Source: an uncultured Acinetobacter sp.
GTDB taxonomy: Bacteria; Cyanobacteriota; Vampirovibrionia; Gastranaerophilales; Gastranaerophilaceae
Assembly (NCBI GenBank): GCA_947306495.1
Contig: CAMZGT010000005.1
Location: forward strand, 1 to 63,051
Length of the DNA: 63,051 nucleotides
Direction of reading: 5' to 3'
Numbering within the stretch: the first letter of the stretch is position 1; each line of letters opens with the position of its first letter. Made by a program: the position numbers and the translations under genes. The notes below the pieces were generated by a model, which saw nothing but the letters and a program-made list of their open reading frames with translations, did not search any database and was not told where the DNA came from. This document shows positions 19,786-28,079 of the stretch, piece after piece.

Positions 19786-20820
19786 ATGCCAATAGAAGGA
19801 TTTGATTATAAAGGTTTTGCAACATCAATGGCTGAACAAGCAAGAGAGCTTGTTCCAAAAGAGTTGGAAGATAGGGAAAAAGACTATGTTGTAAAAACGT
19901 TAGGCAATTTCACGCTTCTTGCAGGTGAAGCATTATATAATGATGAAAGCTTGAAACTTACTCCAGAACAAGCTGTTTTTATCACTCAAGTAATAGCGGA
20001 ATGGTCTTTTCACAAGTCTATCGATTTGATTCATTCGGGCATTTTGCCGCAATATTGGGATGGAATAATGCAAAAAATTGCTTTTACTATTTTTGAAGTA
20101 GCAAAGCAAGCTGTTATAAGAAATATTCCTCAAGACCAAATGCTTCAAGCAGTGGAACATCATGTTGTTAAAGTTTACAAGTCGAGTATTGAAGAACTTG
20201 AGCAAAAAGGTATAATCAATGAAGAGGTAAAAAACAGAGCAGAAAGTCAATCAAATATTGATGCTATGGCTCAGCAAGTTCAGGAAGAACAGCAAAGGCA
20301 ACAAGCAGAAGCTGCTAAGCAAGAGAAAAAAGAACGTGAAGAAGTACAAAAACGCAGGGAAGATGTAAAAAAACAACGGCAGCAAAAAACAGTTACAGAA
20401 CTGCAAGGTATAAGCAATAAGCAAATGAAGTTAATGACATTGGCTTTAGTCCTTAAGATTTTATCTCAAGATAAAGTAACTACAATACTGAATAAATTTG
20501 ATGCTGATGATTCAATGCAGATATCAAAGTACATGGATATGGCTGATTTAGAATCCCATCTCGACGGAGCACTTGTCACGGATTGCTTAAAGGAAATAAA
20601 AGAATTTCTTCCTACAAAGAGAAAACTTACAAAAGAGAATGTACTGGGTGATTTGTTAAGAATATATAGAACATCACCAAGAGAGCAAATTGAAAAAATA
20701 GTCAAAAACGAAAGACCTTTAGTTAAGAGATTTTTATCTCAAGCGTATGACGGAGAGTTTTCTGATTTGCCGCTAAGGGTTGCTGGTATTGTTGCACAAT
20801 ATGTTGAGGATAGTATATAA
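19786..20820 (+). CDS. Divergent FliG-like flagellar protein
   Basis: 344 residues, placed between fliF and fliH where the switch protein FliG normally sits. Residues 1-140 are helical and unlike standard FliG. Residues about 155-205 form a highly charged Gln/Lys/Arg coiled coil. Residues about 215-344 (LALVLKILSQDKVTTILN, FDADDSMQISKYMDMADLE) weakly resemble a FliG-type helical domain. The EHPQ motif of the FliG middle domain and the charged torque helix of the FliG C-terminal domain are not seen. It may be a degenerate FliG, a FliF-binding adaptor or something new. No Shine-Dalgarno sequence is obvious before the ATG. Confidence 0.65.
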   Translation: MPIEGFDYKGFATSMAEQARELVPKELEDREKDYVVKTLGNFTLLAGEALYNDESLKLTPEQAVFITQVIAEWSFHKSIDLIHSGILPQYWDGIMQKIAFTIFEVAKQAVIRNIPQDQMLQAVEHHVVKVYKSSIEELEQKGIINEEVKNRAESQSNIDAMAQQVQEEQQRQQAEAAKQEKKEREEVQKRREDVKKQRQQKTVTELQGISNKQMKLMTLALVLKILSQDKVTTILNKFDADDSMQISKYMDMADLESHLDGALVTDCLKEIKEFLPTKRKLTKENVLGDLLRIYRTSPREQIEKIVKNERPLVKRFLSQAYDGEFSDLPLRVAGIVAQYVEDSI

Positions 20821-20832
20821 TATTAATAAATC

Positions 20833-21588
20833 ATGATAATCAAGAAAAACAAACAGAAATTGAGGGAGCAAAAAGAGGTAATAGAAAAAGATGCAATGGC
20901 ATCTTCAATTTTTGTGTCTGATGAATTTAAAGAAGAAGAAGGATTCTCGGACGGTGTTCTTCATCAAGAAGAATCTACTGATGATATTGATTTATTTGAT
21001 ATAGAAAATATTGACTTTACTCAACGTGAAGAGCGCAGGCGCGGAACAAGAAGACGTGGTTATAGACGTATTGATGACAGGAATCTTGTTTCAAGAGCTC
21101 AGGAAGAGGCTGAAAATATTAAGCGTTCAGCATACGAAGAGGGCTATCGTATCGGATTAGAAAAAGCTTCGGAGGATTTACAGAAGCTCAGAGATAATAT
21201 GAAAAACTTCATGAATGCTACTCAAGAGGTTTTTGAGTACATTGCTCCTGATATTTTGGAAATAAGTGTTAGTATTGCAAAAAAAATTATAAAAAAAGAA
21301 GTTGAGAGTGATCCTCAGATTTTAGTTAATACAATTGTAGATGTTTTAAAAACCGTAACAAAAAGTGAACCGAAAGTGAGTATACGTGTGCGTCCGCAAT
21401 CGGTTAATTTTATTAAAGACACTTTACCTAATGTTACTTACGAGTATGGTATAGATTCAAAAATAAATATCATATCAGACCCTTCTATAGAAGAAGGCGG
21501 GTGCGTTTTGCAAACAAATAACGGTATTGTAGACGCCTCTATTGACACTCAGTTAGAAATTATTAAAAAAGCATTAGAGGGAATATAA
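20833..21588 (+). CDS. fliH: Flagellar export regulator FliH
   Basis: FliH regulates the FliI export ATPase at the base of the flagellar secretion system. The 251-residue protein has an acidic N-terminus, an Arg-rich patch (REERRRGTRRRGYRRID), then the typical AQEEAENIKRSAYEEGYRIG coiled coil and a C-terminal FliH/HrpE domain with ISVSIAKKIIKKE and SDPSIEEGGC, both family hallmarks. The Arg-rich patch before the coiled coil is unusual. It starts 12 bases after the fliG-like gene and its stop overlaps the flhA start. Its normal partner fliI is not in the window. Confidence 0.9.
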   Translation: MIIKKNKQKLREQKEVIEKDAMASSIFVSDEFKEEEGFSDGVLHQEESTDDIDLFDIENIDFTQREERRRGTRRRGYRRIDDRNLVSRAQEEAENIKRSAYEEGYRIGLEKASEDLQKLRDNMKNFMNATQEVFEYIAPDILEISVSIAKKIIKKEVESDPQILVNTIVDVLKTVTKSEPKVSIRVRPQSVNFIKDTLPNVTYEYGIDSKINIISDPSIEEGGCVLQTNNGIVDASIDTQLEIIKKALEGI

Positions 21589-23678
21589 TGGCAGCAGAAG
21601 GACAACAGAGTAAACCTATATCAGAAATCTTTCTTGCACTCTTCGTAATGACGCTTGTTTTAATTTTGATTATGGAGATGCCAACTTGGGTTATAAATTT
21701 TTCTATAAGTTTAAATATAACCTTGGGTATTGTTCTTTTAATGATATCTTTGTATGTTCAAAAACCATTAGAATTGGCGGCTTTTCCGTCAATTATACTT
21801 ATAGGTACTATGTTTCGATTGGTACTTTCAATTGCGTCTACCCGTCTAATATTAGCAAAGGGTGATGCAGGCGAAGTCGTGCATGCATTCGGAACTTTCG
21901 TTACCGGCGGAAATATGGTAGTTGGTGCTGTAATCTTTTTGATTATTACAGTTGTACAATTTATGGTAATCACAAAAGGTGCAGAACGTATAGCCGAAGT
22001 TGCAGCACGTTTTGCCTTAGATGCTATGCCAGGTAAACAGATGACTATTGATGCTGATTTTAATGCAGGTCTTATTTCTCCGGAAGAAGCTGTTAAGCGT
22101 CGTGAAGATTTGCAAAGAGAATCAAGCCTTTTTGGTTCTATGGATGGTTCAATGAAATTCGTTAAAGGTGATACTATGGCTGGTATCATCATTGTTATAA
22201 TAAATATTGTAGGCGGTTTATGTGTCGGTTGTTTAATGAACCAAATGCCCATTGCTGATGCTGTTGGAAAATATACAGTTTTAACAATAGGTGACGGCCT
22301 TGCTTCACAGTTACCCTCTCTTTTGATGTCAATAGCAGCAGGTATAGTTATGACAAGAGCTTCTGCGGGGAACGCTTCTTTGGGTGGTGATTTGACAAAT
22401 CAAATTATGTCAAAACCTTATTCTCTGTTTTTTGCAGCTTTGTTTTTAGGTTTGATAACAGTCACTTGTCCTATTACAGGTCTGCCATTCTTGCCATTCT
22501 TGATATTTACAATAGGTCTTGCATTGGCAGGTTTCTCCGTATTAGTTAACGCAGATGTACAATCTCAATTGGGACAGTTAGAAAGTGTTCGCCAAAATAT
22601 GCAAGATTTGGTTAATCCAAATAAGATGTATGAAAGGCTTGGTGTTGATGTTTTAAGCTTGCAGGTTGGTGCGGGCTTGCTTGTTATTGCTGATCCGGAC
22701 CAAGAAGGTCAATTGCTTGCTAAAATAGCTGCTTTGCGTCAAAGAGTTACAGATGAGTTAGGATATATTTTGCCGAATATTCGTATTATGGATTCTTCCG
22801 CCTTGGAGGCAAATGAATATGTTATTTCTATTCGTAATAATGTTGTTGCATCTGGTTATGTGTATCCGGGAAAATTTATGGTTATAGCTGATCAGTGGGA
22901 TTCTGTTAAGAAAAATATACCGGAAGATGCAATCATAGGTGTTGATCCGACATACCAAACTCAGGCTTATTGGATATCTGAAGAAGATGCGAAAGCTGCT
23001 AAAAATGTTACTGCCGTAGATGCAACAGATGTATTGGTAACGCACTTACAAGAATGTGTAAGAAAACACGTTGATGAAGTTATGACAAAAACAGATGTAC
23101 TGAAGCTTATGGAACTTGTTCGTTCGCAAGATCCGACTCTAGTTAATGATTTGGTTCCTGCAATTATTTCAACATCAGATTTGCGTAAAATATTTGTTAA
23201 CTTAATTAGAGAAAAAGTGTCAATTAAGGATATTATTTTTGTATTTGAGCGGCTTTGCGATTACGCAAGGTTTTCAAAAGAACCGGATATTCTTTCTGAG
23301 AGACTGCGTGCAGCATTAGGGCGTCAAATTTGTTTAAGTAATGTAGACAGAGATCACGTATTATATGCGTTGACTCTTTCTCCAGAATGGGAAAAAACAC
23401 TTGATGACAGTTGTCAAAGAACTGAACTTGGAACAATGTTTTTGCTCAATCCTATGCAGGTCCAAGATTTAATAGAATCAACTGCAATGACTTTAATGCG
23501 TGCTCACCAATCAATAGGTCAACAGCCTGTAATACTTTGTTCTCCAAGAATACGTTTACCTTTATACCAACTTCTCGAAAGGCATATTCCGACAATTGTT
23601 GTTATATCTTATTCAGAACTTATTACTGATATAAAAGTTGAAGCTGTTGATACAATTGGTGAAAATGCCGGCTATTAG
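21588..23678 (+). CDS. flhA: Flagellar export gate protein FlhA
   Basis: FlhA is the large export-gate subunit of the flagellar type III secretion system. The 696-residue length is standard. Eight membrane helices fill about residues 15-310. The FHIPEP signature region reads FRLVLSIASTRLIL, and GKQMTIDADFNAG and RREDLQRESSLFG are typical of the cytoplasmic FHIPEP loop. The cytoplasmic C-terminal half (FlhA-C) follows, ending VEAVDTIGENAGY. It overlaps the fliH stop, so the two are coupled. Confidence is very high. Confidence 0.98.
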   Translation: MAAEGQQSKPISEIFLALFVMTLVLILIMEMPTWVINFSISLNITLGIVLLMISLYVQKPLELAAFPSIILIGTMFRLVLSIASTRLILAKGDAGEVVHAFGTFVTGGNMVVGAVIFLIITVVQFMVITKGAERIAEVAARFALDAMPGKQMTIDADFNAGLISPEEAVKRREDLQRESSLFGSMDGSMKFVKGDTMAGIIIVIINIVGGLCVGCLMNQMPIADAVGKYTVLTIGDGLASQLPSLLMSIAAGIVMTRASAGNASLGGDLTNQIMSKPYSLFFAALFLGLITVTCPITGLPFLPFLIFTIGLALAGFSVLVNADVQSQLGQLESVRQNMQDLVNPNKMYERLGVDVLSLQVGAGLLVIADPDQEGQLLAKIAALRQRVTDELGYILPNIRIMDSSALEANEYVISIRNNVVASGYVYPGKFMVIADQWDSVKKNIPEDAIIGVDPTYQTQAYWISEEDAKAAKNVTAVDATDVLVTHLQECVRKHVDEVMTKTDVLKLMELVRSQDPTLVNDLVPAIISTSDLRKIFVNLIREKVSIKDIIFVFERLCDYARFSKEPDILSERLRAALGRQICLSNVDRDHVLYALTLSPEWEKTLDDSCQRTELGTMFLLNPMQVQDLIESTAMTLMRAHQSIGQQPVILCSPRIRLPLYQLLERHIPTIVVISYSELITDIKVEAVDTIGENAGY

Positions 23679-23725
23679 ACAAATTTAGAATGTTTTACTC
23701 GACCATTTTTAACATTTCTTAATAT

Positions 23726-23757
23726 TATGCGTAAAAAAAGCAAATTTTTAACGCATA
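23726..23757 (+). other. Hairpin between flhA and the small gene at 23820
   Basis: TATGCGT (23726-23732) pairs with ACGCATA (23751-23757), and A/T tracts inside extend the stem with one bulge. No T-run follows, so it is a weak terminator at best; it may be an operator or mRNA structure. Confidence 0.4.
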
Positions 23758-23819
23758 AATACTTTATATATATAGGATATATAAAACATCTTACAAAAAT
23801 CTGACGAGGAGTATAGTAT

Positions 23820-24059
23820 ATGGCAGTTGGAGCAAGAGATTTTATCGACAAACTGCTTGTCGAGAAATACGCACAGGAAAAAGTTGACAACCACGACGAA
23901 AATGCCTTAGTTTCAAGAGTTTCGGCCGATGACATGATGAGCGCAATGAATCGTTCGGCTTCATCTTATAGAACAATGCTTAATTTAAATAACAGGCTGT
24001 CAATGGTATGTTATGGGATAAATTCACGCTTTGCAAAATATCAAAGTTTGCCTACATAA
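23820..24059 (+). CDS. Small unknown protein downstream of flhA
   Basis: 79 residues, soluble and helical, beginning MAVGARDFIDKLLVEKYAQ and with RSASSYRTMLNLNNRLS near the C-terminus. No family is recognised. It has a good ribosome site (GACGAGGAG). It follows flhA by 141 bases and is closed by a strong terminator, so it may belong to the flagellar unit or use its own promoter near a CTTTATATATAT element about 50 bases upstream. A small chaperone-like or regulatory role is possible but not supported by sequence. Confidence 0.65.
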   Translation: MAVGARDFIDKLLVEKYAQEKVDNHDENALVSRVSADDMMSAMNRSASSYRTMLNLNNRLSMVCYGINSRFAKYQSLPT

Positions 24060-24117
24060 TAAATGAAATTTATCATACAACTCTCTTATATAATCTTACA
24101 TCTTACTAAAAATTTTA

Positions 24118-24141
24118 CGGGCATTTTGCCCGTTTTTTTTT
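24118..24141 (+). terminator. Rho-independent terminator
   Basis: CGGGCA-TTT-TGCCCG stem (24118-24132) followed by nine T. It ends the unit containing the 79-residue gene. Confidence 0.85.
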
Positions 24142-24186
24142 ATAACAAAAAGCTGTGATACCTTTGTATCACAGCTTTTTGTTATA
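24141..24186. terminator. Bidirectional terminator (21-bp perfect inverted repeat)
   Basis: Arms 24141-24161 and 24166-24186 are perfect complements around a 4-base loop, with A5 in the left arm and T5 in the right. It separates convergent genes and mainly serves the minus-strand zinc-ribbon gene. Confidence 0.8.
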
Positions 24187-24196
24187 AATTTATACT

Positions 24197-24373
24197 TTAT
24201 TCTTCTCCGTTATTTCCTTGTTCATCCAGAATAGGATATACATAATGTTCTCCGCAATTCGGACATACAACTTCTTGTTGTTTACCATTCTCAAGCTTAG
24301 CAACTTCAAATAATGTTTTGCATCCTGATTGAGTACATCTAACAGCCCAGCTTGGTCTTATTAATTTTGCCAT
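24197..24373 (-). CDS. 58-residue zinc-ribbon protein
   Basis: A short gene from ATG 24373 to TAA 24197 encodes MAKLIRPSWAVRC..., with CTQSGC and CPNCGEHY giving four cysteines spaced as a zinc ribbon. The acidic tail ends NNGEE. AAAAGGAGAT lies just before the ATG. It starts 16 bases after the stop of the 115-residue gene, so the two form an operon. A role in RNA or protein binding through the zinc ribbon is plausible, but no partner is known. Confidence 0.8.
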   Translation of the reverse strand: MAKLIRPSWAVRCTQSGCKTLFEVAKLENGKQQEVVCPNCGEHYVYPILDEQGNNGEE

Positions 24374-24389
24374 AAATATCTCCTTTTAT

Positions 24390-24737
24390 CTAAAATGGTT
24401 TTGTTTGACTTAATTTAGCTCTTAATTCTCTGAATCTAGCAATATCTTCTTGTGCTTTAGGATTTTCTCTGAATAAAGCTTGTGAAGTAGGATGAACCAT
24501 AAGAACATAGTCCATGTGGATTTCTAAGAAATTATATCTTCTTGGAGGTTGATTTGAATTTTTAGAATATATCTCTACATTAGTAACAGCTAAAAATCTT
24601 CTTTCTTTGTCATTTAACAGATCTGTAAGCTCTCTGTTTGTATCAGTATATTTTGATACATGCACAGTTCCTTTAATATCATGTTCTGCTGTTAAAATGA
24701 TCACCTCTATAGGTATAGTATCTACATTTTTTGACAT
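24390..24737 (-). CDS. Conserved hypothetical protein, 115 residues
   Basis: A soluble protein with an N-terminal beta-rich part (IPIEVIILTAEHDIKGTVHV, then a DLLNDKERRFLAVTNVEIY strand-turn region) and a helical C-terminus (KAQEDIARFRELRAKL). The first half resembles an Sm- or barrel-like small domain seen in proteins of unknown function; I cannot name the family with confidence. It precedes the zinc-ribbon gene in the same unit and follows yitT by about 60 bases. An AGAGAGGGA ribosome site precedes the ATG. Confidence 0.65.
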   Translation of the reverse strand: MSKNVDTIPIEVIILTAEHDIKGTVHVSKYTDTNRELTDLLNDKERRFLAVTNVEIYSKNSNQPPRRYNFLEIHMDYVLMVHPTSQALFRENPKAQEDIARFRELRAKLSQTKPF

Positions 24738-24799
24738 TAATTTCCCTCTCTTTATATATAGATTTTATAATAATTTTTCAGTCCTGTCCAGTCTGAAGA

Positions 24800-25690
24800 T
24801 TATTTATGTTTTTTAACTCTGACTCCCTCGACTTCGTGAACATCTTCTGTTACGATAAAAGCTCTCGGGTCGATAGAATGTACAACATCTTTGAGTTTTG
24901 CAATTTCAAATTTATTAACTACGCAGTAAGTTATAAATTTTTCTTTTCTGGAATACCCCCCCTGAGCTTTCAAATATGTAACACTTGTGTCAAGTTCTTT
25001 CATTATTTCGTCACCAATTTCGTGGTATAAATCAGAAACAATTCTGATAGATTTAGATTTATCTAACCCTTCCATTACGCTATCAATAACTTTAGATGCT
25101 ATGTAGTATGTTAGAATTGAGTATAAGGCCCGTTCCCATCCGAATAAAAAGCCTGCTGCAGTATATATAAATAGATTTATGAACATTAGAAGTTCGCCGA
25201 CAGAAATAACCTTAAGTTTTTTTGAGATTGTGATGGATAACATTTCTGTCCCGTCAAGAGAGGCATTGTTTCTTAAAATCAATCCGACTCCGAATCCTAA
25301 AATTAAACCGCCGAATACAGTTGATAATAATAAGTCTTCAGTTACCTTAAAACCATGAAAAACATTTGTGGCAATTGCAAGCATACCGGTTGCAAAAAAT
25401 GTTTGAATAACAAACTTGTGTCCAAGTTTTTTCCATGCAAGCAGAATAAATGGTATGTTAATACAAAAAATTAATAGACCTAAATTCCATTTTGTTATGT
25501 AGTGTAACATCATTGAAATACCAATGACACCGCCGTCAATAATGTTATTTGGAAGTAAAAAAGTTTCAAGAGCGGCTGCTGTGACAAAAGCTCCAAATAT
25601 TATAAATAAAGCCCTTATAAAATATTCTCTGAATACTTGAACCTTAGTTTTTTTTATTTTTTCATGTTTTTTTTTATGGTGAAAAAACAT
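24800..25690 (-). CDS. YitT-family membrane protein (DUF161/DUF2179)
   Basis: 296 residues. After a Lys-rich start, five or six membrane helices (about residues 27-185) include PNNIIDGGVIGISMML and LRNNASLDGTEML, the two conserved loops of YitT proteins. The soluble C-terminal DUF2179 domain reads LKAQGGYSRKEKFITYCVV. The family is widespread and its substrate is unknown. It lies 21 bases after cdaA, so the two are probably co-expressed, which hints at a link with c-di-AMP or osmotic control, though this is only context. Confidence 0.9.
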   Translation of the reverse strand: MFFHHKKKHEKIKKTKVQVFREYFIRALFIIFGAFVTAAALETFLLPNNIIDGGVIGISMMLHYITKWNLGLLIFCINIPFILLAWKKLGHKFVIQTFFATGMLAIATNVFHGFKVTEDLLLSTVFGGLILGFGVGLILRNNASLDGTEMLSITISKKLKVISVGELLMFINLFIYTAAGFLFGWERALYSILTYYIASKVIDSVMEGLDKSKSIRIVSDLYHEIGDEIMKELDTSVTYLKAQGGYSRKEKFITYCVVNKFEIAKLKDVVHSIDPRAFIVTEDVHEVEGVRVKKHK

Positions 25691-25711
25691 ACGCTCTTAT
25701 CTTTCTGTTAA

Positions 25712-26602
25712 TTAATTTTTTCCTCGTAATATATCAAAAATATTTCTATGTTTAACTTGAGTTTCGTCAACAGGTTTAAGCCCTAGAATTGATTCCAAGT
25801 CATTTTTTAATGTCATTAAATCTTCATATTTCTTCAGCATTCCATCCATACAAACAGAAACATCACCAGTTTCTTCTGATACAACCAGACATGCAGCATC
25901 AGAAACTTCTGACATCCCGATTGCAGCTCTGTGTCGTGTCCCGTATTTCCAGCTTAACTTAGGATCTTCCGTAAGCGGGAGCAGGACCCCTGCCGAATGA
26001 ATTTTGTTACCGCTTACAACCATTGCTCCGTCGTGAAGCGGAGTGTTGGGATGAAAAATTGTCAATATAAGTTCTGTTGATATTATCGCATCAATTTCAG
26101 TTCCTACATCTGAATATAATCCGCTGTTCATACCTTTTTGGAAAACTATTAAAGCTCCTGTTTTTGTTTTTGTAAGATATTTAACAGCTTCAATAATTTC
26201 TTTTATAATATCGACATTGTCTTCTTTATGATGTTGAGTAATCCCTGAGGAAAAGAAAGTATTCCTTATAAATCCCGGTTGTCCAAGGTAACCGAGAAAA
26301 CGTCTAAGTTCAGGCTGAAATATAACAATTAAACTTAGTGAAACCAAAGCAACTAAAGAACGAAGAAATACTCCTAAAATTCTTAAATCTACTATTATAA
26401 GTATTTCTGAGAACAACCACAGAAACATAAGAAAAAATAATCCTTTAACGAGTTTTTCAGATTGAGTATTTTGTATGAATTTTTTATAAAAGACAAATAA
26501 TATAGCTGCGATGATTGCTATTTCAAGAAAATTTACCCAACTTAAACTCCCTTGAAGCGGGCTTATAATACTTTGAAATATTGAGTAAAAAGTATCTGTC
26601 AT
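25712..26602 (-). CDS. cdaA: Diadenylate cyclase CdaA
   Basis: CdaA makes cyclic di-AMP from two ATP. Three N-terminal membrane helices (about residues 25-95) are followed by the DAC domain, with the two catalytic motifs DGA at 191-193 and RHR at 223-225. The 296-residue length is normal for the family. In Firmicutes cdaA sits with cdaR and glmM; here it lies between lysA (1-base overlap) and yitT, a different context. c-di-AMP in other bacteria controls potassium and osmolyte uptake and wall homeostasis. Confidence 0.96.
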   Translation of the reverse strand: MTDTFYSIFQSIISPLQGSLSWVNFLEIAIIAAILFVFYKKFIQNTQSEKLVKGLFFLMFLWLFSEILIIVDLRILGVFLRSLVALVSLSLIVIFQPELRRFLGYLGQPGFIRNTFFSSGITQHHKEDNVDIIKEIIEAVKYLTKTKTGALIVFQKGMNSGLYSDVGTEIDAIISTELILTIFHPNTPLHDGAMVVSGNKIHSAGVLLPLTEDPKLSWKYGTRHRAAIGMSEVSDAACLVVSEETGDVSVCMDGMLKKYEDLMTLKNDLESILGLKPVDETQVKHRNIFDILRGKN

Positions 26603-27909
26603 TATTTTCTCAACCTATCAGGAATGTTATCTCTTGCTATTAAATCATCCAAAGACTCTCTATATACTATCATATCAGATTGTGAATTATTTACAAGTAC
26701 CATAGCAGGTTTTTCCACACAATTATAATTGGAAGCCATAGAATAATTATAAGAGCCTGTGTTGTAGACGCAAAGAATATCTCCGGCTTTAGGTTTTGGA
26801 AGTTCTATATTTTCTATAAGAATATCTCCGCTTTCGCAGTATCTTCCTGCAATTGTTACGAGTTCTTTTTTTCTTCCTTGAGTGTCATTGGCTATTTCTG
26901 CTGTGTATTGAGCTTGATACATACTCGGGCGTGGATTATCAGCCATTCCTCCATCTACAGCAACGTATTTTCTGCCATTTGGAACTTGTTTTGAGCTTCC
27001 TATTGTGTATAAAGTTATTCCGGCAGTTGAAATAATACTTCTTCCCGGTTCAAGGTATATAGTTGGAATTTTTAAATTACTTGATTTTATAGCATTTTCT
27101 ATGGCTTGAGCAAGTTCACGAATATTCGGAGGATTATCAGCATCAGTATATTTTACCCCCAAACCTCCTCCGATATTCATTTCATCAAGAGTAATATTGT
27201 GGGTACTTTCAATGCGCTTAATTTCTTCCAGTAAAATTTTGACTTCATCAGTAAACGACTGCATTTCAAAGATTTGAGAGCCTATGTGAGCGTGCAGTCC
27301 TCTAAGATTAAGATTTTTGTATGAAATTTTTATTAAATTAACGATTTCATCAATTTGGGTTAAATCGAATCCGAATTTTGAATCTGTTTGACCGGTTTGT
27401 ATATATTCGTGAGTATGACATTCAATTCCGGGTGTTATTCTGAGAAGAATATCAGCGGTCTTATTTTTTTCTTTCCCAATTTTGTTCAGGAGTTCCGCTT
27501 CATAAAAATTATCCACAGAGAATCTTCCTACGTTCAAATCCAGTGCAAGTTCAATTTCTTTTTGAGTTTTGTTGTTTCCGTTAAAAAGAACTTTTGACAT
27601 ATTTACACCGGCTTTATACACAGTATAAATTTCTCCTGCAGATACGGTATCAAAACCAAAGTCTTCTTTGTCAAGAATTCTTGTAATAGCGGATGTGCAC
27701 AGAGCCTTTGAAGCGTACATCATTTTTATGTTAGGATAATTTGCAAATGCACTTTTATATTCTCTGCAAATTTGGCGAAGTGAAGTTTCGTCAATAACAT
27801 AAAGCGGGGTTTCATATTTTTGTGCAAGTTCAACTAAATCACACCCTCCTACAATTAAATTTCCGTTTCTCTCTGTTGTTATTGGTTTTATATATTGATT
27901 GACGCTCAT
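26602..27909 (-). CDS. lysA: Diaminopimelate decarboxylase
   Basis: LysA converts meso-diaminopimelate to L-lysine, the last step of the pathway that starts with LysC. The PLP-binding lysine is K68 in MYASKAL. HIGSQI, GGGLGVKY and EPGRSI (phosphate-binding and active-site segments) are present, and CESGDIL near residue 365 carries the conserved Cys. At 435 residues it is of normal length. It is the first gene of the lysA-cdaA-yitT unit. Confidence 0.97.
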   Translation of the reverse strand: MSVNQYIKPITTERNGNLIVGGCDLVELAQKYETPLYVIDETSLRQICREYKSAFANYPNIKMMYASKALCTSAITRILDKEDFGFDTVSAGEIYTVYKAGVNMSKVLFNGNNKTQKEIELALDLNVGRFSVDNFYEAELLNKIGKEKNKTADILLRITPGIECHTHEYIQTGQTDSKFGFDLTQIDEIVNLIKISYKNLNLRGLHAHIGSQIFEMQSFTDEVKILLEEIKRIESTHNITLDEMNIGGGLGVKYTDADNPPNIRELAQAIENAIKSSNLKIPTIYLEPGRSIISTAGITLYTIGSSKQVPNGRKYVAVDGGMADNPRPSMYQAQYTAEIANDTQGRKKELVTIAGRYCESGDILIENIELPKPKAGDILCVYNTGSYNYSMASNYNCVEKPAMVLVNNSQSDMIVYRESLDDLIARDNIPDRLRK

Positions 27910-28019
27910 AATATTCTCCGCTTTTCATTATCAGTACAATCGTATCAAAAAAATAATAAGGTTTCACTCAGTCCGAATAGGCAATTTGTAAATTTTTGTT
28001 ACAATTATTTTAATAACAC

Positions 28020-28046
28020 TAAAGTTTTGAAAGATTTTGCCGTTAA
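28020..28046 (+). promoter_or_regulatory. Sigma-28-like promoter for the glucosaminidase-like gene
   Basis: TAAAGTTT (28020-28027), 11 bases, then GCCGTTAA (28039-28046). This matches the full enteric flagellar consensus TAAAGTTT-N11-GCCGATAA with one change. It ends 33 bases before the ATG at 28080. Confidence 0.68.
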
Positions 28047-28079
28047 TATTTTTGTAAGTCAAGTTTATATGGAGTTATT

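Noticed and set aside
19067-22252. Long reverse-strand open frames opposite fliF and flhA
   Set aside because: They lack ribosome sites and family features and lie opposite well-identified genes.
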